A stretch of DNA of 64,000 bases, from contig JAPPUL010000081.1 of the NCBI GenBank assembly GCA_026874595.1, positions 444,501 through 508,500 on the forward strand, in the 5' to 3' direction. A program made the position numbers and the translations under genes. The notes under the pieces were generated by a model. That model worked only from the letters and a program-made list of their open reading frames with translations. It had not been told where the DNA came from and did not search any database. Numbering within the stretch: the first letter of the stretch is position 1; the number at the start of each line of letters is the position of its first letter. Source of the stretch: Sipunculus nudus. Lineage: Eukaryota > Annelida > Sipuncula > Golfingiida > Sipunculidae. Below, piece by piece: positions 18,392-27,507 of the stretch.

Positions 18392-20896
18392 ATGCATTAT
18401 TTCTTTAAAACGTTTATATTATTTACGTTTATATTCTTTTTAAGCACTACTGCCCTCTTATCTAAAAATATTGCCAGCCATTTGCCAGGTCAGGAACAAA
18501 ATCAAGAACAAAAAAATCAAGACGCTATAAAAGAAAAGTCTGACGAGGTTGACAATCAAAAAATGCCTGCTGATGAGTCTGATGATAAGATAAGCAATGA
18601 CATAAAGCAAGATCAAAACCAACTTGTCTCTAAAGACGACTCTAAAAATCAAAAAACTCAAAATAACAAAAATGACAAGATCGAAGATAAGAACATATCT
18701 GAACAGGAGTATAAATCTCTTGTTACTAACCCTTTGGTCCGTCGTGCTGAAATAGAAGTTGACCTTGGTGATATCAAAACTGCTAAAGATTTGCTAAACC
18801 AGGCTCTTAAGGATAATCCTGAAGACCATGAGGCTCATAACCTTATTGGACTTATTTTTACACTACAAGGCGATTATGAAAACGCTCTCAAGAATTATAA
18901 CATCGCGCTTAACAATAGCGAGAAAAATAAAATACGTATCGGGGTATACTCTTCCAATATTAACCTCGCAGAGCTTTACTTCTATCAAGGCCAGTTTGAG
19001 CAGGCTTATAAACATGGTACCATTGCTTTGAATATCAGTAAGGAGCTTGGCATTAAAACCGAAGAAGCGAGATCTGTTGCTTGGCTTGGTAGAATTGCTC
19101 AAGCTCGGGGCGATTACGAAAACGCTTTAATACTTCATAAGCAATCTCTTCAAATAAACGAAGAGATTAACAACGACTCTGGTATCGCATACAGTAGCAA
19201 TAATGTCGGGTTCATTTATTCTAAAATGGGCGATTATAATAAAGCTCTCTCTTCATTTAAGCGTTCTCTTATCTTTTATCGTGAACAACTTCTTAGTAGA
19301 AACGTTGCTGTCATCAGTAACAATATCGGATATGTTTATCAGGCTCAAGGCTTCTATGATAAAGCTCTAAAGTTCTTCAACAATTCTCTGGCTTTAAGAA
19401 AAGAACTTGATGATAAGCCAGGTGAAGCAACTCCTCTTAATTATATTGCGGAAATAGAAATTAGTAAAGGCAATTATTCTAAAGCTAAAAATTACCTCCA
19501 AAGAGCACTTGAATCTTCAAAGCCACTTAAAAACTCTTATCAAATCATTACTATTTACAACAACTTGGGTGAGGTCGCTCGCCTTACAGGCCAATACAAT
19601 GATGCACTAGCATTTTACGAGAAGGCTGAGGAAGCTGGAAGGAATATTAATTCTATAACAAGCCCTATTCTATATAACAACTATATAGGAATTATTAATC
19701 TAAAACGAGGGCTTTTTTATCCTGCTATGGATAATGTCAATGAGGCGTTATCTGCAAGCCAGCAGCTTGGGGCACGCCCGTTTACTGCTATGTTGCTTCG
19801 AAATATTGCTCTTGTACAGTATAGGCTTGGAAAGTATGATGAGGCTCTTGATAATATCAATAATGCTATCTCTATTAATGAAGATTCAGGTGCTGCTCCT
19901 GATATATCCTCTTCATACAGTATCTTGGGACTTGTATATCAAAAGAAAGGTGAGTACGATAAGGCTTTAGACTATATTCAGAAATCTATTGAAATAGATA
20001 CAAAGCTAGGCATTAACCCTGGCCTTAGAAACAATTATATTAATCTTGCTGCTTTATATCAAGGGCAAAATGAAACTAAGCTTGCTCTTGAAAATTACAA
20101 TAAAGCACTAAATTATTCTAACGGGCCTGCTAAACCACGTCTTATAGCTATACATAACAATATCGGAGCTTTGCATTATTCAGAAGATAATAATGATAAG
20201 GCTCTTCAAGAGTATACCAAAGCTTTAGAAATTGCTCAAGAGCTTGGTGATCAATACAGCATAGCAATATCACGCAACAATATAGGGCTTGTACTTTATA
20301 AACAAGGTAAAGTTGAAGAAGCTGTGTTAGAATACGAGAAGGGTTATAATATATTATCAGAAAATGATATGCCTAAAGATAATGCTGCAGTAGCCTTCAA
20401 CCTTGGACAGGCTTATGTTGAGGCTGGGAAATATAATGAAGCAACAAAAGCTTTGGAATCTACACTTCCATACAGGCAAACTCAGAAGGACCCCACAATA
20501 CTAGCTCTTACAACTAAGTATTTAGGGGATGCAAGCATTGCATCTGGTAATCCTCAAGCTGCTATAGAATATTACAATACATTTATACCTATTAACGAAA
20601 CTTTAAATCCGAAAATCCCGTTTAATTATAACAGGCTTGCGTATGCATATGAGGCGAGTGGTGATACGAATAAAGCATTTGAAATCTATCAAATAGCATA
20701 CAGAGAAGAAAAACAGAAATCTAATATGCCTGAAGTTGCAATATCTTGTCTTGGAATAACATACGGATATGTGCTTAAAGGTGATTACAAAAATGCCTAT
20801 ACATATATGGCTGAACGTATTGAAATATTAAAGTCTTTAGGTAAGTCTACTGAGGCACAGGAATTATATCTTAAGAAACTTGAAGAGTTAGGATAA
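18392..20896 (+). CDS. Large exported TPR protein, 834 aa
   Basis: Starts with a signal peptide (FILFTFIFFLSTTALLSKN), followed by about 90 residues rich in Gln, Asp, Lys and Glu, then some 17 tandem TPRs of the 40-residue kinesin-light-chain/TPR_12 kind up to the end (typical unit: SNNVGFIYSKMGDYNKALSS). Such proteins scaffold other proteins; here it is probably periplasmic or surface-exposed, partner unknown. It is monocistronic, with its own promoter and GGAG ribosome site. Codons are T/C-ending at the 5' end and shift to A-ending over the last 400-500 bases as the rpsF block is approached. Confidence 0.85.
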   Translation: MHYFFKTFILFTFIFFLSTTALLSKNIASHLPGQEQNQEQKNQDAIKEKSDEVDNQKMPADESDDKISNDIKQDQNQLVSKDDSKNQKTQNNKNDKIEDKNISEQEYKSLVTNPLVRRAEIEVDLGDIKTAKDLLNQALKDNPEDHEAHNLIGLIFTLQGDYENALKNYNIALNNSEKNKIRIGVYSSNINLAELYFYQGQFEQAYKHGTIALNISKELGIKTEEARSVAWLGRIAQARGDYENALILHKQSLQINEEINNDSGIAYSSNNVGFIYSKMGDYNKALSSFKRSLIFYREQLLSRNVAVISNNIGYVYQAQGFYDKALKFFNNSLALRKELDDKPGEATPLNYIAEIEISKGNYSKAKNYLQRALESSKPLKNSYQIITIYNNLGEVARLTGQYNDALAFYEKAEEAGRNINSITSPILYNNYIGIINLKRGLFYPAMDNVNEALSASQQLGARPFTAMLLRNIALVQYRLGKYDEALDNINNAISINEDSGAAPDISSSYSILGLVYQKKGEYDKALDYIQKSIEIDTKLGINPGLRNNYINLAALYQGQNETKLALENYNKALNYSNGPAKPRLIAIHNNIGALHYSEDNNDKALQEYTKALEIAQELGDQYSIAISRNNIGLVLYKQGKVEEAVLEYEKGYNILSENDMPKDNAAVAFNLGQAYVEAGKYNEATKALESTLPYRQTQKDPTILALTTKYLGDASIASGNPQAAIEYYNTFIPINETLNPKIPFNYNRLAYAYEASGDTNKAFEIYQIAYREEKQKSNMPEVAISCLGITYGYVLKGDYKNAYTYMAERIEILKSLGKSTEAQELYLKKLEELG

Positions 20897-20965
20897 AATA
20901 GGATAATAAAATAGGATAAAAGAAGTTCTTATAAGCTTAAAGATGTATAAAAGTATATTTTGTTG

Positions 20966-20994
20966 TTGACAAAGTCTTTAATGCTGTTTATAAT
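20966..20994 (+). promoter_or_regulatory. Consensus sigma-70 promoter of the rpsF operon
   Basis: TTGACA (20966-20971), exactly 17 bases, TATAAT (20989-20994): a perfect match to the vegetative consensus, 40 bases before the rpsF start, as expected for a ribosomal protein operon. Confidence 0.9.
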
Positions 20995-21033
20995 TTAGCG
21001 TTTTAGAGTCAATAATAAATTAAGGATGTGATT

Positions 21034-21450
21034 TTGCTAAAAAGAAAAAAATATGAGATAATGTTTATATTAAATGTGTTTGAACATGAGCGGATAAAAG
21101 AAGCTACCTTGTCCATGCTCAAAGGAAACAATTGTTCTATAGAAAAAGTCGAGGACATAGGAGTTAAAACGCTTGCTTACCCAATAAAAAAACAAAATAA
21201 TGGGTATTATTGTTTAGTATACTTTCAGGCACAACCTAATGTTATAAAGGACTTGGATAATGAGATTAAACTTAAGGAAGATATATTAAAATATATGTGT
21301 ATAGTATACAATGATAAGAAGATCAAGTCAAGTGGCAATGGAGTTATGACAAATACACGATCTTCTAGTCAAATCGGAATAACTAAACCCTATTCCCAAC
21401 CCTATAATAGAAAATACAGCCACGGGGGGCAACAGGGACAAGAAGTATAG
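21034..21450 (+). CDS. rpsF: 30S ribosomal protein S6
   Basis: 138 residues. S6 fold with the opening KKYEIMFILNVFEHERIKE, then GVKTLAYPIKKQNNGYYCLVYFQ and ILKYMCIVY; a Ser/Gly/Gln-rich tail of about 35 residues follows. It binds S18 on the platform of the small subunit, and rpsR is two genes downstream. AAGGA at 21022-21026 points to TTG 21034 (7-base spacing) rather than the GTG at 21028, which touches the ribosome site. First gene of the consensus promoter operon rpsF-ssb-rpsR-rplI. Confidence 0.94.
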   Translation: MLKRKKYEIMFILNVFEHERIKEATLSMLKGNNCSIEKVEDIGVKTLAYPIKKQNNGYYCLVYFQAQPNVIKDLDNEIKLKEDILKYMCIVYNDKKIKSSGNGVMTNTRSSSQIGITKPYSQPYNRKYSHGGQQGQEV

Positions 21451-21515
21451 AGTAAATAGTGCTCTCATCTATAAACAAAAAGAATGCTAAAAATACAATT
21501 TGATTGAGGAATATA

Positions 21516-21971
21516 ATGGCGTCCGTATGGGATATAAACCAAGTTACGTTAATAGGAAGGCTAACTCGTGACACAGAACTTAGGTATTCAAAGAGTGGGG
21601 TTGCAATATGCCCTATAAGTCTTGCAGTAAACAAAGTAGGGCGTAAAGATGGTAATCAAGAGGACGAAGTATATTATTTTGACATAATAACATTTGGCAA
21701 GACTGCAGAGCTATCAAACTCATATCTTTCAAAAGGACAACAAATTGGAGTTCAGGGTTCGCTACGCCAAAATAGGTGGGAAGATCAAAACGGAACAAAA
21801 CGCTCTAAAGTAGAGATAGTAGCAGATAGAATACAGTTTTTAAGCCCGTCTCAACAAAAGAAAGAATTAAAAAGTGAAAGGAATATAGATGAAGAAAGTT
21901 CTATGTCGAGCACTAAAGAAAATGGTAATAATCTGGGAGACTTTGAAGCTAATGACGATATACCATTTTAA
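21516..21971 (+). CDS. ssb: Single-stranded DNA-binding protein
   Basis: 151 residues with the OB fold: DINQVTLIGRLTRDTELRY, ICPISLAVNK, YYFDIITFGKTAE, GQQIGVQGSLRQNRW and VEIVADRIQFL, a disordered middle, and the acidic DDIPF tip that recruits repair and replication partners. It protects single-stranded DNA during replication and recombination. ATG 21516, 5 bases after GAGGA, is the start rather than an in-frame TTG at 21504. The position between rpsF and rpsR is the common bacterial arrangement. Confidence 0.96.
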   Translation: MASVWDINQVTLIGRLTRDTELRYSKSGVAICPISLAVNKVGRKDGNQEDEVYYFDIITFGKTAELSNSYLSKGQQIGVQGSLRQNRWEDQNGTKRSKVEIVADRIQFLSPSQQKKELKSERNIDEESSMSSTKENGNNLGDFEANDDIPF

Positions 21972-22048
21972 ATTAATCTGCTTTTAAGATAGTCTATAAT
22001 ATATATCAAATCATAAAATGATAAAAACTCAAGTAGGGCAAATTATAA

Positions 22049-22507
22049 ATGGAAGAAGATACAAGTAACAAAAACAGTGAAGAGACAATAAAAACAATGT
22101 CAGATGATGTTAAACCAGCGGAAGCAACTACTAAACCCAATAAATTAGTAGAAGATGTAAGAGAAACAACATCAGTAACGGACAGGAGAGAGAAAGGAGA
22201 GAGTAGGCGCGAAAGACCTCCGTACCAAAATCAGCAATTCAAAACTCAAAGACCTAGTTATATAAAAAAGCCTGCAGGGAGTAATTTTTACTACAGAAAA
22301 AAAGTTTGCAAAGTATGCACAAAAGACTTTATAGGAGAAATAGATTATAAGAACGTATACTTTCTAAAGAGGTTTATAACAGACCGTGGCAAGATATTAC
22401 CAAGACGCCTAAGTGGCTTTTGTGCAAAACATCATAGATTAGTAATAAGAGAAATAAAGAGGGCACGTTCAATAGCACTATTATCTTATACAGAGCGTGG
22501 GACCTAA
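22049..22507 (+). CDS. rpsR: 30S ribosomal protein S18 with long N-terminal extension
   Basis: The conserved S18 core occupies the last 75 residues: [48 protein letters not shown] and [11 protein letters not shown]. CxxC plus CAKHH is the zinc-binding form. The core is preceded by about 77 residues rich in Glu, Thr, Lys and Pro, roughly doubling the usual size (about 75-90 residues). No convincing ribosome site precedes ATG 22049, so part of this extension could be untranslated, but no better internal start is visible. It partners S6 on the ribosome. Confidence 0.94.
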   Translation: MEEDTSNKNSEETIKTMSDDVKPAEATTKPNKLVEDVRETTSVTDRREKGESRRERPPYQNQQFKTQRPSYIKKPAGSNFYYRKKVCKVCTKDFIGEIDYKNVYFLKRFITDRGKILPRRLSGFCAKHHRLVIREIKRARSIALLSYTERGT

Positions 22508-22572
22508 TCTATAAAAGGCTATATAAAAAAAGTAGTCTTTATTAAAAGAAAAAGATTATACTAAGGGGAAAA

Positions 22573-23145
22573 ATGCAAACAAAAGTAATACTAAAAAAAG
22601 ATGTATACGGACTTGGAGAAGAAGGAGACATAAAGAATGTGAAGGGAGGTTATGCAAGAAATTATTTAATTCCATTTTCCTACGCAGTAGTATGTAATAA
22701 ATATACATTAATGAAGCTTGAAGAGGAACGTGAAGAGATAGAAAAGCGCAAAGAGATTAAGGGAGAGAAGTCCAAGAGTTTGTATGAAAAGTTAGATGGT
22801 CTTGAGCTAATATTTGTGGAAAACGTAAGTGAAAAAGGAAAATTATTTGGCTCAGTAAACAAAAACGATATACATCACAGATTATCAGAGCAAGAAATAG
22901 TTGTTGAGAAACGAGCAATCCAATTAAACACCCCCATACGCGAAATAGGGGTAAGAGAGGTTTTGGTAGAGCTATATGGAGAGATGATAGCAAAACTAAA
23001 AGTAATTATAAAAGATAAGGAAGAAGATGTTAAGGAAGACGGTGTTGTAGAAGTTAAAGGATCACTGGAGGCAGAGGAAGTTAAGGAAGATAAAGAAGAA
23101 GATAAAAAGGAAGAGGATAAAGGGAACGAGATAGAGAGTAAATAA
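22573..23145 (+). CDS. rplI: 50S ribosomal protein L9 with acidic C-terminal tail
   Basis: L9 binds 23S rRNA near the base of the L1 stalk. The N-terminal domain MQTKVILKKDVYGLGEEGDIKNVKGGYARNYLIP is canonical, then the long connecting helix and the C-terminal domain to about residue 145 (REIGVREVLVELYGEMIAKLKV). The last 45 residues are almost only Glu, Asp, Lys and Val and are extra to the family's usual 148-150 residues. AAGGGG is placed 5 bases before ATG 22573. Last gene of the rpsF block; dnaB, its frequent downstream neighbour, lies 3 kb further on. Confidence 0.95.
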   Translation: MQTKVILKKDVYGLGEEGDIKNVKGGYARNYLIPFSYAVVCNKYTLMKLEEEREEIEKRKEIKGEKSKSLYEKLDGLELIFVENVSEKGKLFGSVNKNDIHHRLSEQEIVVEKRAIQLNTPIREIGVREVLVELYGEMIAKLKVIIKDKEEDVKEDGVVEVKGSLEAEEVKEDKEEDKKEEDKGNEIESK

Positions 23146-23158
23146 GAATCGAAAGAAA

Positions 23159-23888
23159 TTAAAGGCTTGCATAAATAAAAAAATCACCTAAAATAATTAT
23201 ATTGCTATTGGATTGATGAGAAATTAATAATAACCGTTTTTTACATATATCATTTAAAAAAAATGCTATATGTAAAACATGGTTTAGAGGATTGAGCGAT
23301 TTAAGTGCATTATTATTATCATTATTACAATAATGGATTATTCCGAGGTTATATTTTATTTCTGCCATTTTTTGTATTTCATTTAGTTCATTAAATAGTT
23401 TATAAGCTATGTCATAATATGTTATACTATTAGCTAGTTTTTTTTCTTTATATGTTAGGGAGCCTAGGTTGGTATATACAATAGCTTTCCAATATAGGTT
23501 TTTATTATCATTCAGCGAGGCTAAGCTTTTATTATAATAGTCAAAAGCATCATGTAGCATTGTCATTTTTTGATATATGACGCCAATATCGTTATAAGAC
23601 TCTGCTATATACATTTCATTTTTTAGTTCTATTCTTATTGTAAGTGCTTTTTTACGGAACTCTAACGCAGACTCATAGTCTTTTTTAATTAGGTAGACAT
23701 TACCTATTGAGTTACAAATATTGCTATAGCCGAGCTGGTCATTTTTTTTCTATTTCTTCAAGTATTTTTTGGTAATATTTTATAGACTGACTATACTTAC
23801 CTGTTTCTAGGTATGTACGGGCAAGCTTTTCCATTACCACTATACTATCATCTATATTATTTTTGCCCAAAAGGGGTACTCCGGCTTA
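23159..23888 (-). pseudogene. Truncated and frameshifted TPR gene remnant
   Basis: The longest open piece (23159-23614) continues upstream without a stop to about residue KNDQLGYSNICNSIGNVYL; there a run of eight A (minus strand, near 23740-23748) shifts the frame. In the shifted frame the TPR pattern continues back (MEKLARTYLETGKYSQSIKYY) to a TAA next to the end of the alanine dehydrogenase gene. The 5' part, with start codon and any signal peptide, is missing. The sequence resembles the TPR units of the large TPR protein at 18.4 kb. One base removed from the A-run would join the two parts, so slippage or a sequencing error is possible, but the missing 5' end makes decay likely. Confidence 0.7.
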
Positions 23889-23893
23889 GGTAA

Positions 23894-25033
23894 TTAATTA
23901 TCAAGTATTTTTATACTATTTAGCACTTTATCGGGTTCTACCCAATTAATATTGAAGTTATTTGCTATGTTTTTATTTACTACTTGTCCATAGATGGTGT
24001 TTAATCCTGTTTTAAGGTAAGGTTCATTTTCTATTGCTATTATAATATTGTTAAGTGCTATTTGTTGGATAAACGGGAAGCTTGCATGGGATAGTACATG
24101 GGTGGATGTTTTAGCTACGATACTTGGCATATTTGTTACGCAGTAATGCACCATATCACTTTCTATATAGGTAGGGTTATCGTAGTTAGTTGGACGACTT
24201 GTTTCAAATGTACCGCCTTGGTCTATAGATATATCAACTAAAACGCTTTTTTTATCCATTATTTTTAGCATATCTTTCTTTATTATTATAGGGGGTTTTT
24301 TACCTATTGTGTGTATGGCTGATATTACTAGGTCGGTAGTTTTTAATGTATTTATTATATTTTCCTCATTAGAAGGTAGGAATTTTATGCTATTGCTTGG
24401 CATAATTTCTTGTAATGCTTTAAATCGCTGTGGATTTGTATCTAGTAGCGTTATATTTGCTCCTAGTCGACTTGCGACGTAGCAGGCGTTAGTGCCTGCG
24501 ATTCCACCACCTATTATTAACACATTACCGGGGTTAATTTTAGTACCTCCTAGTAATACACCTTTCCCCCCGTTTATATTTTCTAGGTAGTGCATTCCAA
24601 CTTGGATAGATAGTTTACCGGCTATGGTACTCATTTGTGATAGGATAGGTATTCTATTATCTTCAGTTTCTAGAGTTTCGTATGCTATTGCAATACACTT
24701 AGATTTCATAATATTTTCAAGAAGTTGAAAGTTGGACGGGAAGTGGAAGAAGGTAAATATAATTTGTTTTTCTCTAATAAGGTTATATTCTTCTTGTTGA
24801 GGTTCTTTTACTTTTATAATTAAGCTTGCTTGAGCATAAACGTCTTTAATATTGTCTACTATAGTAGCTCCTACTTTTACATACTCCTGATCATATATAC
24901 CGGCCTGTAGGCCGGCTTTTTTTTGGACTAATACTTTATTTCCCTGTTTAACTAATTTTTCAACGTAAAAAGGTATTAAACCTACTCTATTTTCGAATGG
25001 TTTTATTTCTTTTGGTATACCAATGGTTATCAT
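23894..25033 (-). CDS. ald: Alanine dehydrogenase
   Basis: NAD-dependent interconversion of L-alanine and pyruvate plus ammonia. 379 residues over the full family length: IGIPKEIKPFENRVGL at the start, IKVKEP with the pyruvate-binding Lys, FTFFHFPSN with the catalytic His, AYETLE, the nucleotide-binding VLIIGGGIAGTNACYVASRLGANITLLD, and VDISIDQGGTFETSRPT with the catalytic Asp. ATG 25033 lacks a clear ribosome site. It lies opposite to the rpsF and dnaB genes, between rplI and dnaB, beside a broken TPR gene. Coding strand is G-poor, the reverse of its neighbours. Confidence 0.92.
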   Translation of the reverse strand: MITIGIPKEIKPFENRVGLIPFYVEKLVKQGNKVLVQKKAGLQAGIYDQEYVKVGATIVDNIKDVYAQASLIIKVKEPQQEEYNLIREKQIIFTFFHFPSNFQLLENIMKSKCIAIAYETLETEDNRIPILSQMSTIAGKLSIQVGMHYLENINGGKGVLLGGTKINPGNVLIIGGGIAGTNACYVASRLGANITLLDTNPQRFKALQEIMPSNSIKFLPSNEENIINTLKTTDLVISAIHTIGKKPPIIIKKDMLKIMDKKSVLVDISIDQGGTFETSRPTNYDNPTYIESDMVHYCVTNMPSIVAKTSTHVLSHASFPFIQQIALNNIIIAIENEPYLKTGLNTIYGQVVNKNIANNFNINWVEPDKVLNSIKILDN

Positions 25034-26116
25034 AATAATATTATTATATATAATTCATTTTATTTTTTATATAAAAAGCTTAAAGCTATAATTTTAAGAT
25101 AATACCTACTTTTATTTTACTAGTCAACATTTTAATAAACCTTTAGTTTCTAATTATATCCTATTTTATTTTCGCTTTGTATAGAATTAGCATTTTGATA
25201 GCTTTTGTGTATATTTTCACTTTACTAATTTAAGCTATTATATATAATAGATAGTGCCTAATTAGGTATAGTGGAGGGTTTATGATGATATTTTTATAAT
25301 TTTGTTGTGAGACCTTGTTCCTATAGTTATGAGTTGTAACTGTTATTAGTAATGTTATTAGTAGCAGAGGGATTGTCTTGTTATATTGTTGTATAGAAAG
25401 TCAAGAGATATGGATGCAATGTAGAATCTACATCAGGGTTATTTTCTATTAATTTTAGAATAAAAAGAAGTAATCATATAAAAGTAATAGATTGGCTATT
25501 GGTACTAATAAGTTTGTTATTATTGGTAGTTATATAGTTAGGGATATTGCTTTAATATTTTTTGGGAGTGTTGCTTGAATTATTGTATAAGGAAAAGTTA
25601 GGGTTAAAAGAGAGGAAGACTTAAAGGAGTTAGAGAATGAGCTATTTATATAGCTATTAATTTAAGATAGCGTGGGTAGTTCTATATAAGGGTATTTAAG
25701 ATTAGAGTTTTTTAGATAAGTATGATATTGTTTTAATTTCATACTATATTATAATAGTATATTATACTCATAATAGTTTAATGAGCTATGTTATATAGGG
25801 CGGTTTATTAGTGATTATTTAGCGTCATTTAGGTATATTTCTGTGAAGGAGGTATATGAGGTTTAGCTCAAGATTAAAAGGTGTTAGGGATTATTTTAAT
25901 ATTTTGATAAATAGTACTCTAATATAAATAGATATTATAATAGAGGCAGATAAAATGATATATGACATTAAGTACTATTTTTTAAAATATTAACAAACAC
26001 ATAATATATTATACTCATAATGCCTTAATAGTTTATGTTATATTGTATCAATGTTAATTAGGCTTTGTCTTTTATAGAGTTGGTATTTTTTAGACTTATA
26101 TATTAACTTAAGGTTA
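25034..26116. other. 1.08 kb region without a recognisable gene
   Basis: No frame of useful length and no protein similarity visible on either strand. The plus strand is clearly G-richer than C. The 16-bp ATATTATACTCATAAT occurs at 25759-25774 and again at 26006-26021, each followed by a related AT-rich stretch containing TTATGTTATAT- or CTATGTTATAT-like sequence. It may be a decayed gene or an untranslated region upstream of dnaB. Confidence 0.6.
25759..26021. repeat. Pair of 16-bp direct repeats 247 bp apart
   Basis: ATATTATACTCATAAT at 25759-25774 and 26006-26021; similarity continues imperfectly for about 25 bases more on the right of each copy. Confidence 0.65.
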
Positions 26117-27496
26117 ATGTTGAGGTGTAGTTTACGGTTAATGATGGAAAAGACTTCACTATTAGAAAATAAAGGACCATACACAAAAGAGATAGAGCAA
26201 GCGGTAATAGCGTCGCTACTAATTGATAAAGAAGTGCTTGGAGAGGTAGCAGAAAGTGTATCAATTGATGATTTTTACTATGACCTTCATAAAGAGATAG
26301 TCTCTACAATACTTGAGTTATACGAAGAAAATACCCCAATAGACTTAATAACAGTAAATAATAAACTTAGTGGTAAAACAATATTTGTCCAAGGAGGAGG
26401 AGCAGAATATTTAGACGATATAGTAAACACACTTCCGACATCAGCAAATGCCGAATATTACATAAAGATATTAAAAGAGAAAGCTGAGTTAAGACGACTT
26501 ATAAAAGTATGTACTGACTTAATTAAAGAAGCAAATAGTGAAAGTGATCGTTCAGATGATTTAATAGACCGCGCTGAATCAAAGATATTTGAGATAGCAA
26601 ATAAGCGAATAGGTGGTGGATTTGAAGAGATAAAGCCTGCACTAAGTGAAGCAGTAGATCACATAGAAATGCTTTACCATAGTAAGAATAAGATAACGGG
26701 GATTCCAAGTAAATTTTTTGACTTAGACTCATTAACAGGCGGATTTCAAGCCTCAGATTTAATCATATTAGCAGCACGTCCCTCAATGGGTAAGACAGCA
26801 TTTGCCCTTAACCTAACAGAAAATATAGCGTTAAAAACAGATAAAGCAATAGCATTTTTTTCTTTAGAGATGTCCAAAAGCCAGCTATGCCAACGTTTGA
26901 TAAGCTCAAATAGTGGTGTAGACTCACAAAAAATTCGAACTGGTAAGCTTGAGAAGAGTGACTTTTATCATATAACAGACTCGGTATCACTTTTATCTAC
27001 AACAAAGATATTTATAGACGACACGCCATCGATAACCCCTCTTGAGATAAGAGCAAAAGCAAGACGTCTTGCCTCTCAAGAAGATTTGAGCTTAATAATA
27101 ATAGATTACCTGCAACTCATATCAATAGCAAGTAATAAAAGAACAGAAGGACGGCAAAATGAGATAGCAGAAATATCTAGATCCCTAAAAACCCTTGCAC
27201 GCGAACTTAATATAACTATTTTAGCCTTATCCCAGCTATCAAGACAAGTAGAAATAAGAGGAGGAGATCATAGACCCAGATTATCAGATTTAAGAGACTC
27301 TGGAGCACTTGAGCAAGATGCAGATATTGTTTTATTTATATACAGAGATGAATATTACAATCCTAATAACGAAGAGGCAAAAGGGACAGCTGAGCTTATT
27401 GTGGCAAAGCAGAGAAATGGTCCAACAGGTGTTGTAAACCTTCTATTTAATCCTAGCTTGGCGCGTTTTAATAATCTTCAAAAAGATTATAAATAA
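26117..27496 (+). CDS. dnaB: Replicative DNA helicase DnaB
   Basis: Ring helicase that unwinds DNA at the fork. The N-terminal domain (EIEQAVIASLLIDKEVLGEV) is followed by the RecA-like core with Walker A ARPSMGKTAFALN near residue 223, FSLEMSKSQLCQRL, Walker B LIIIDYLQLI near 332, and SDLRDSGALEQDADIVLFIYRDEYY. The length of 459 is normal. The start is uncertain: ATG 26117 has AAGG three bases upstream, and ATG 26141 or 26144 would remove 8 or 9 residues. mlaE follows 11 bases after the stop. In many bacteria dnaB directly follows rplI; here they are 3 kb apart. Confidence 0.95.
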   Translation: MLRCSLRLMMEKTSLLENKGPYTKEIEQAVIASLLIDKEVLGEVAESVSIDDFYYDLHKEIVSTILELYEENTPIDLITVNNKLSGKTIFVQGGGAEYLDDIVNTLPTSANAEYYIKILKEKAELRRLIKVCTDLIKEANSESDRSDDLIDRAESKIFEIANKRIGGGFEEIKPALSEAVDHIEMLYHSKNKITGIPSKFFDLDSLTGGFQASDLIILAARPSMGKTAFALNLTENIALKTDKAIAFFSLEMSKSQLCQRLISSNSGVDSQKIRTGKLEKSDFYHITDSVSLLSTTKIFIDDTPSITPLEIRAKARRLASQEDLSLIIIDYLQLISIASNKRTEGRQNEIAEISRSLKTLARELNITILALSQLSRQVEIRGGDHRPRLSDLRDSGALEQDADIVLFIYRDEYYNPNNEEAKGTAELIVAKQRNGPTGVVNLLFNPSLARFNNLQKDYK

Positions 27497-27507
27497 GAAG
27501 AAGTTGT

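Noticed and set aside
23159-26116. Insertion sequence or prophage as origin of the rplI-dnaB insert
   Set aside because: No transposase, integrase, terminal inverted repeats or target duplication is visible.
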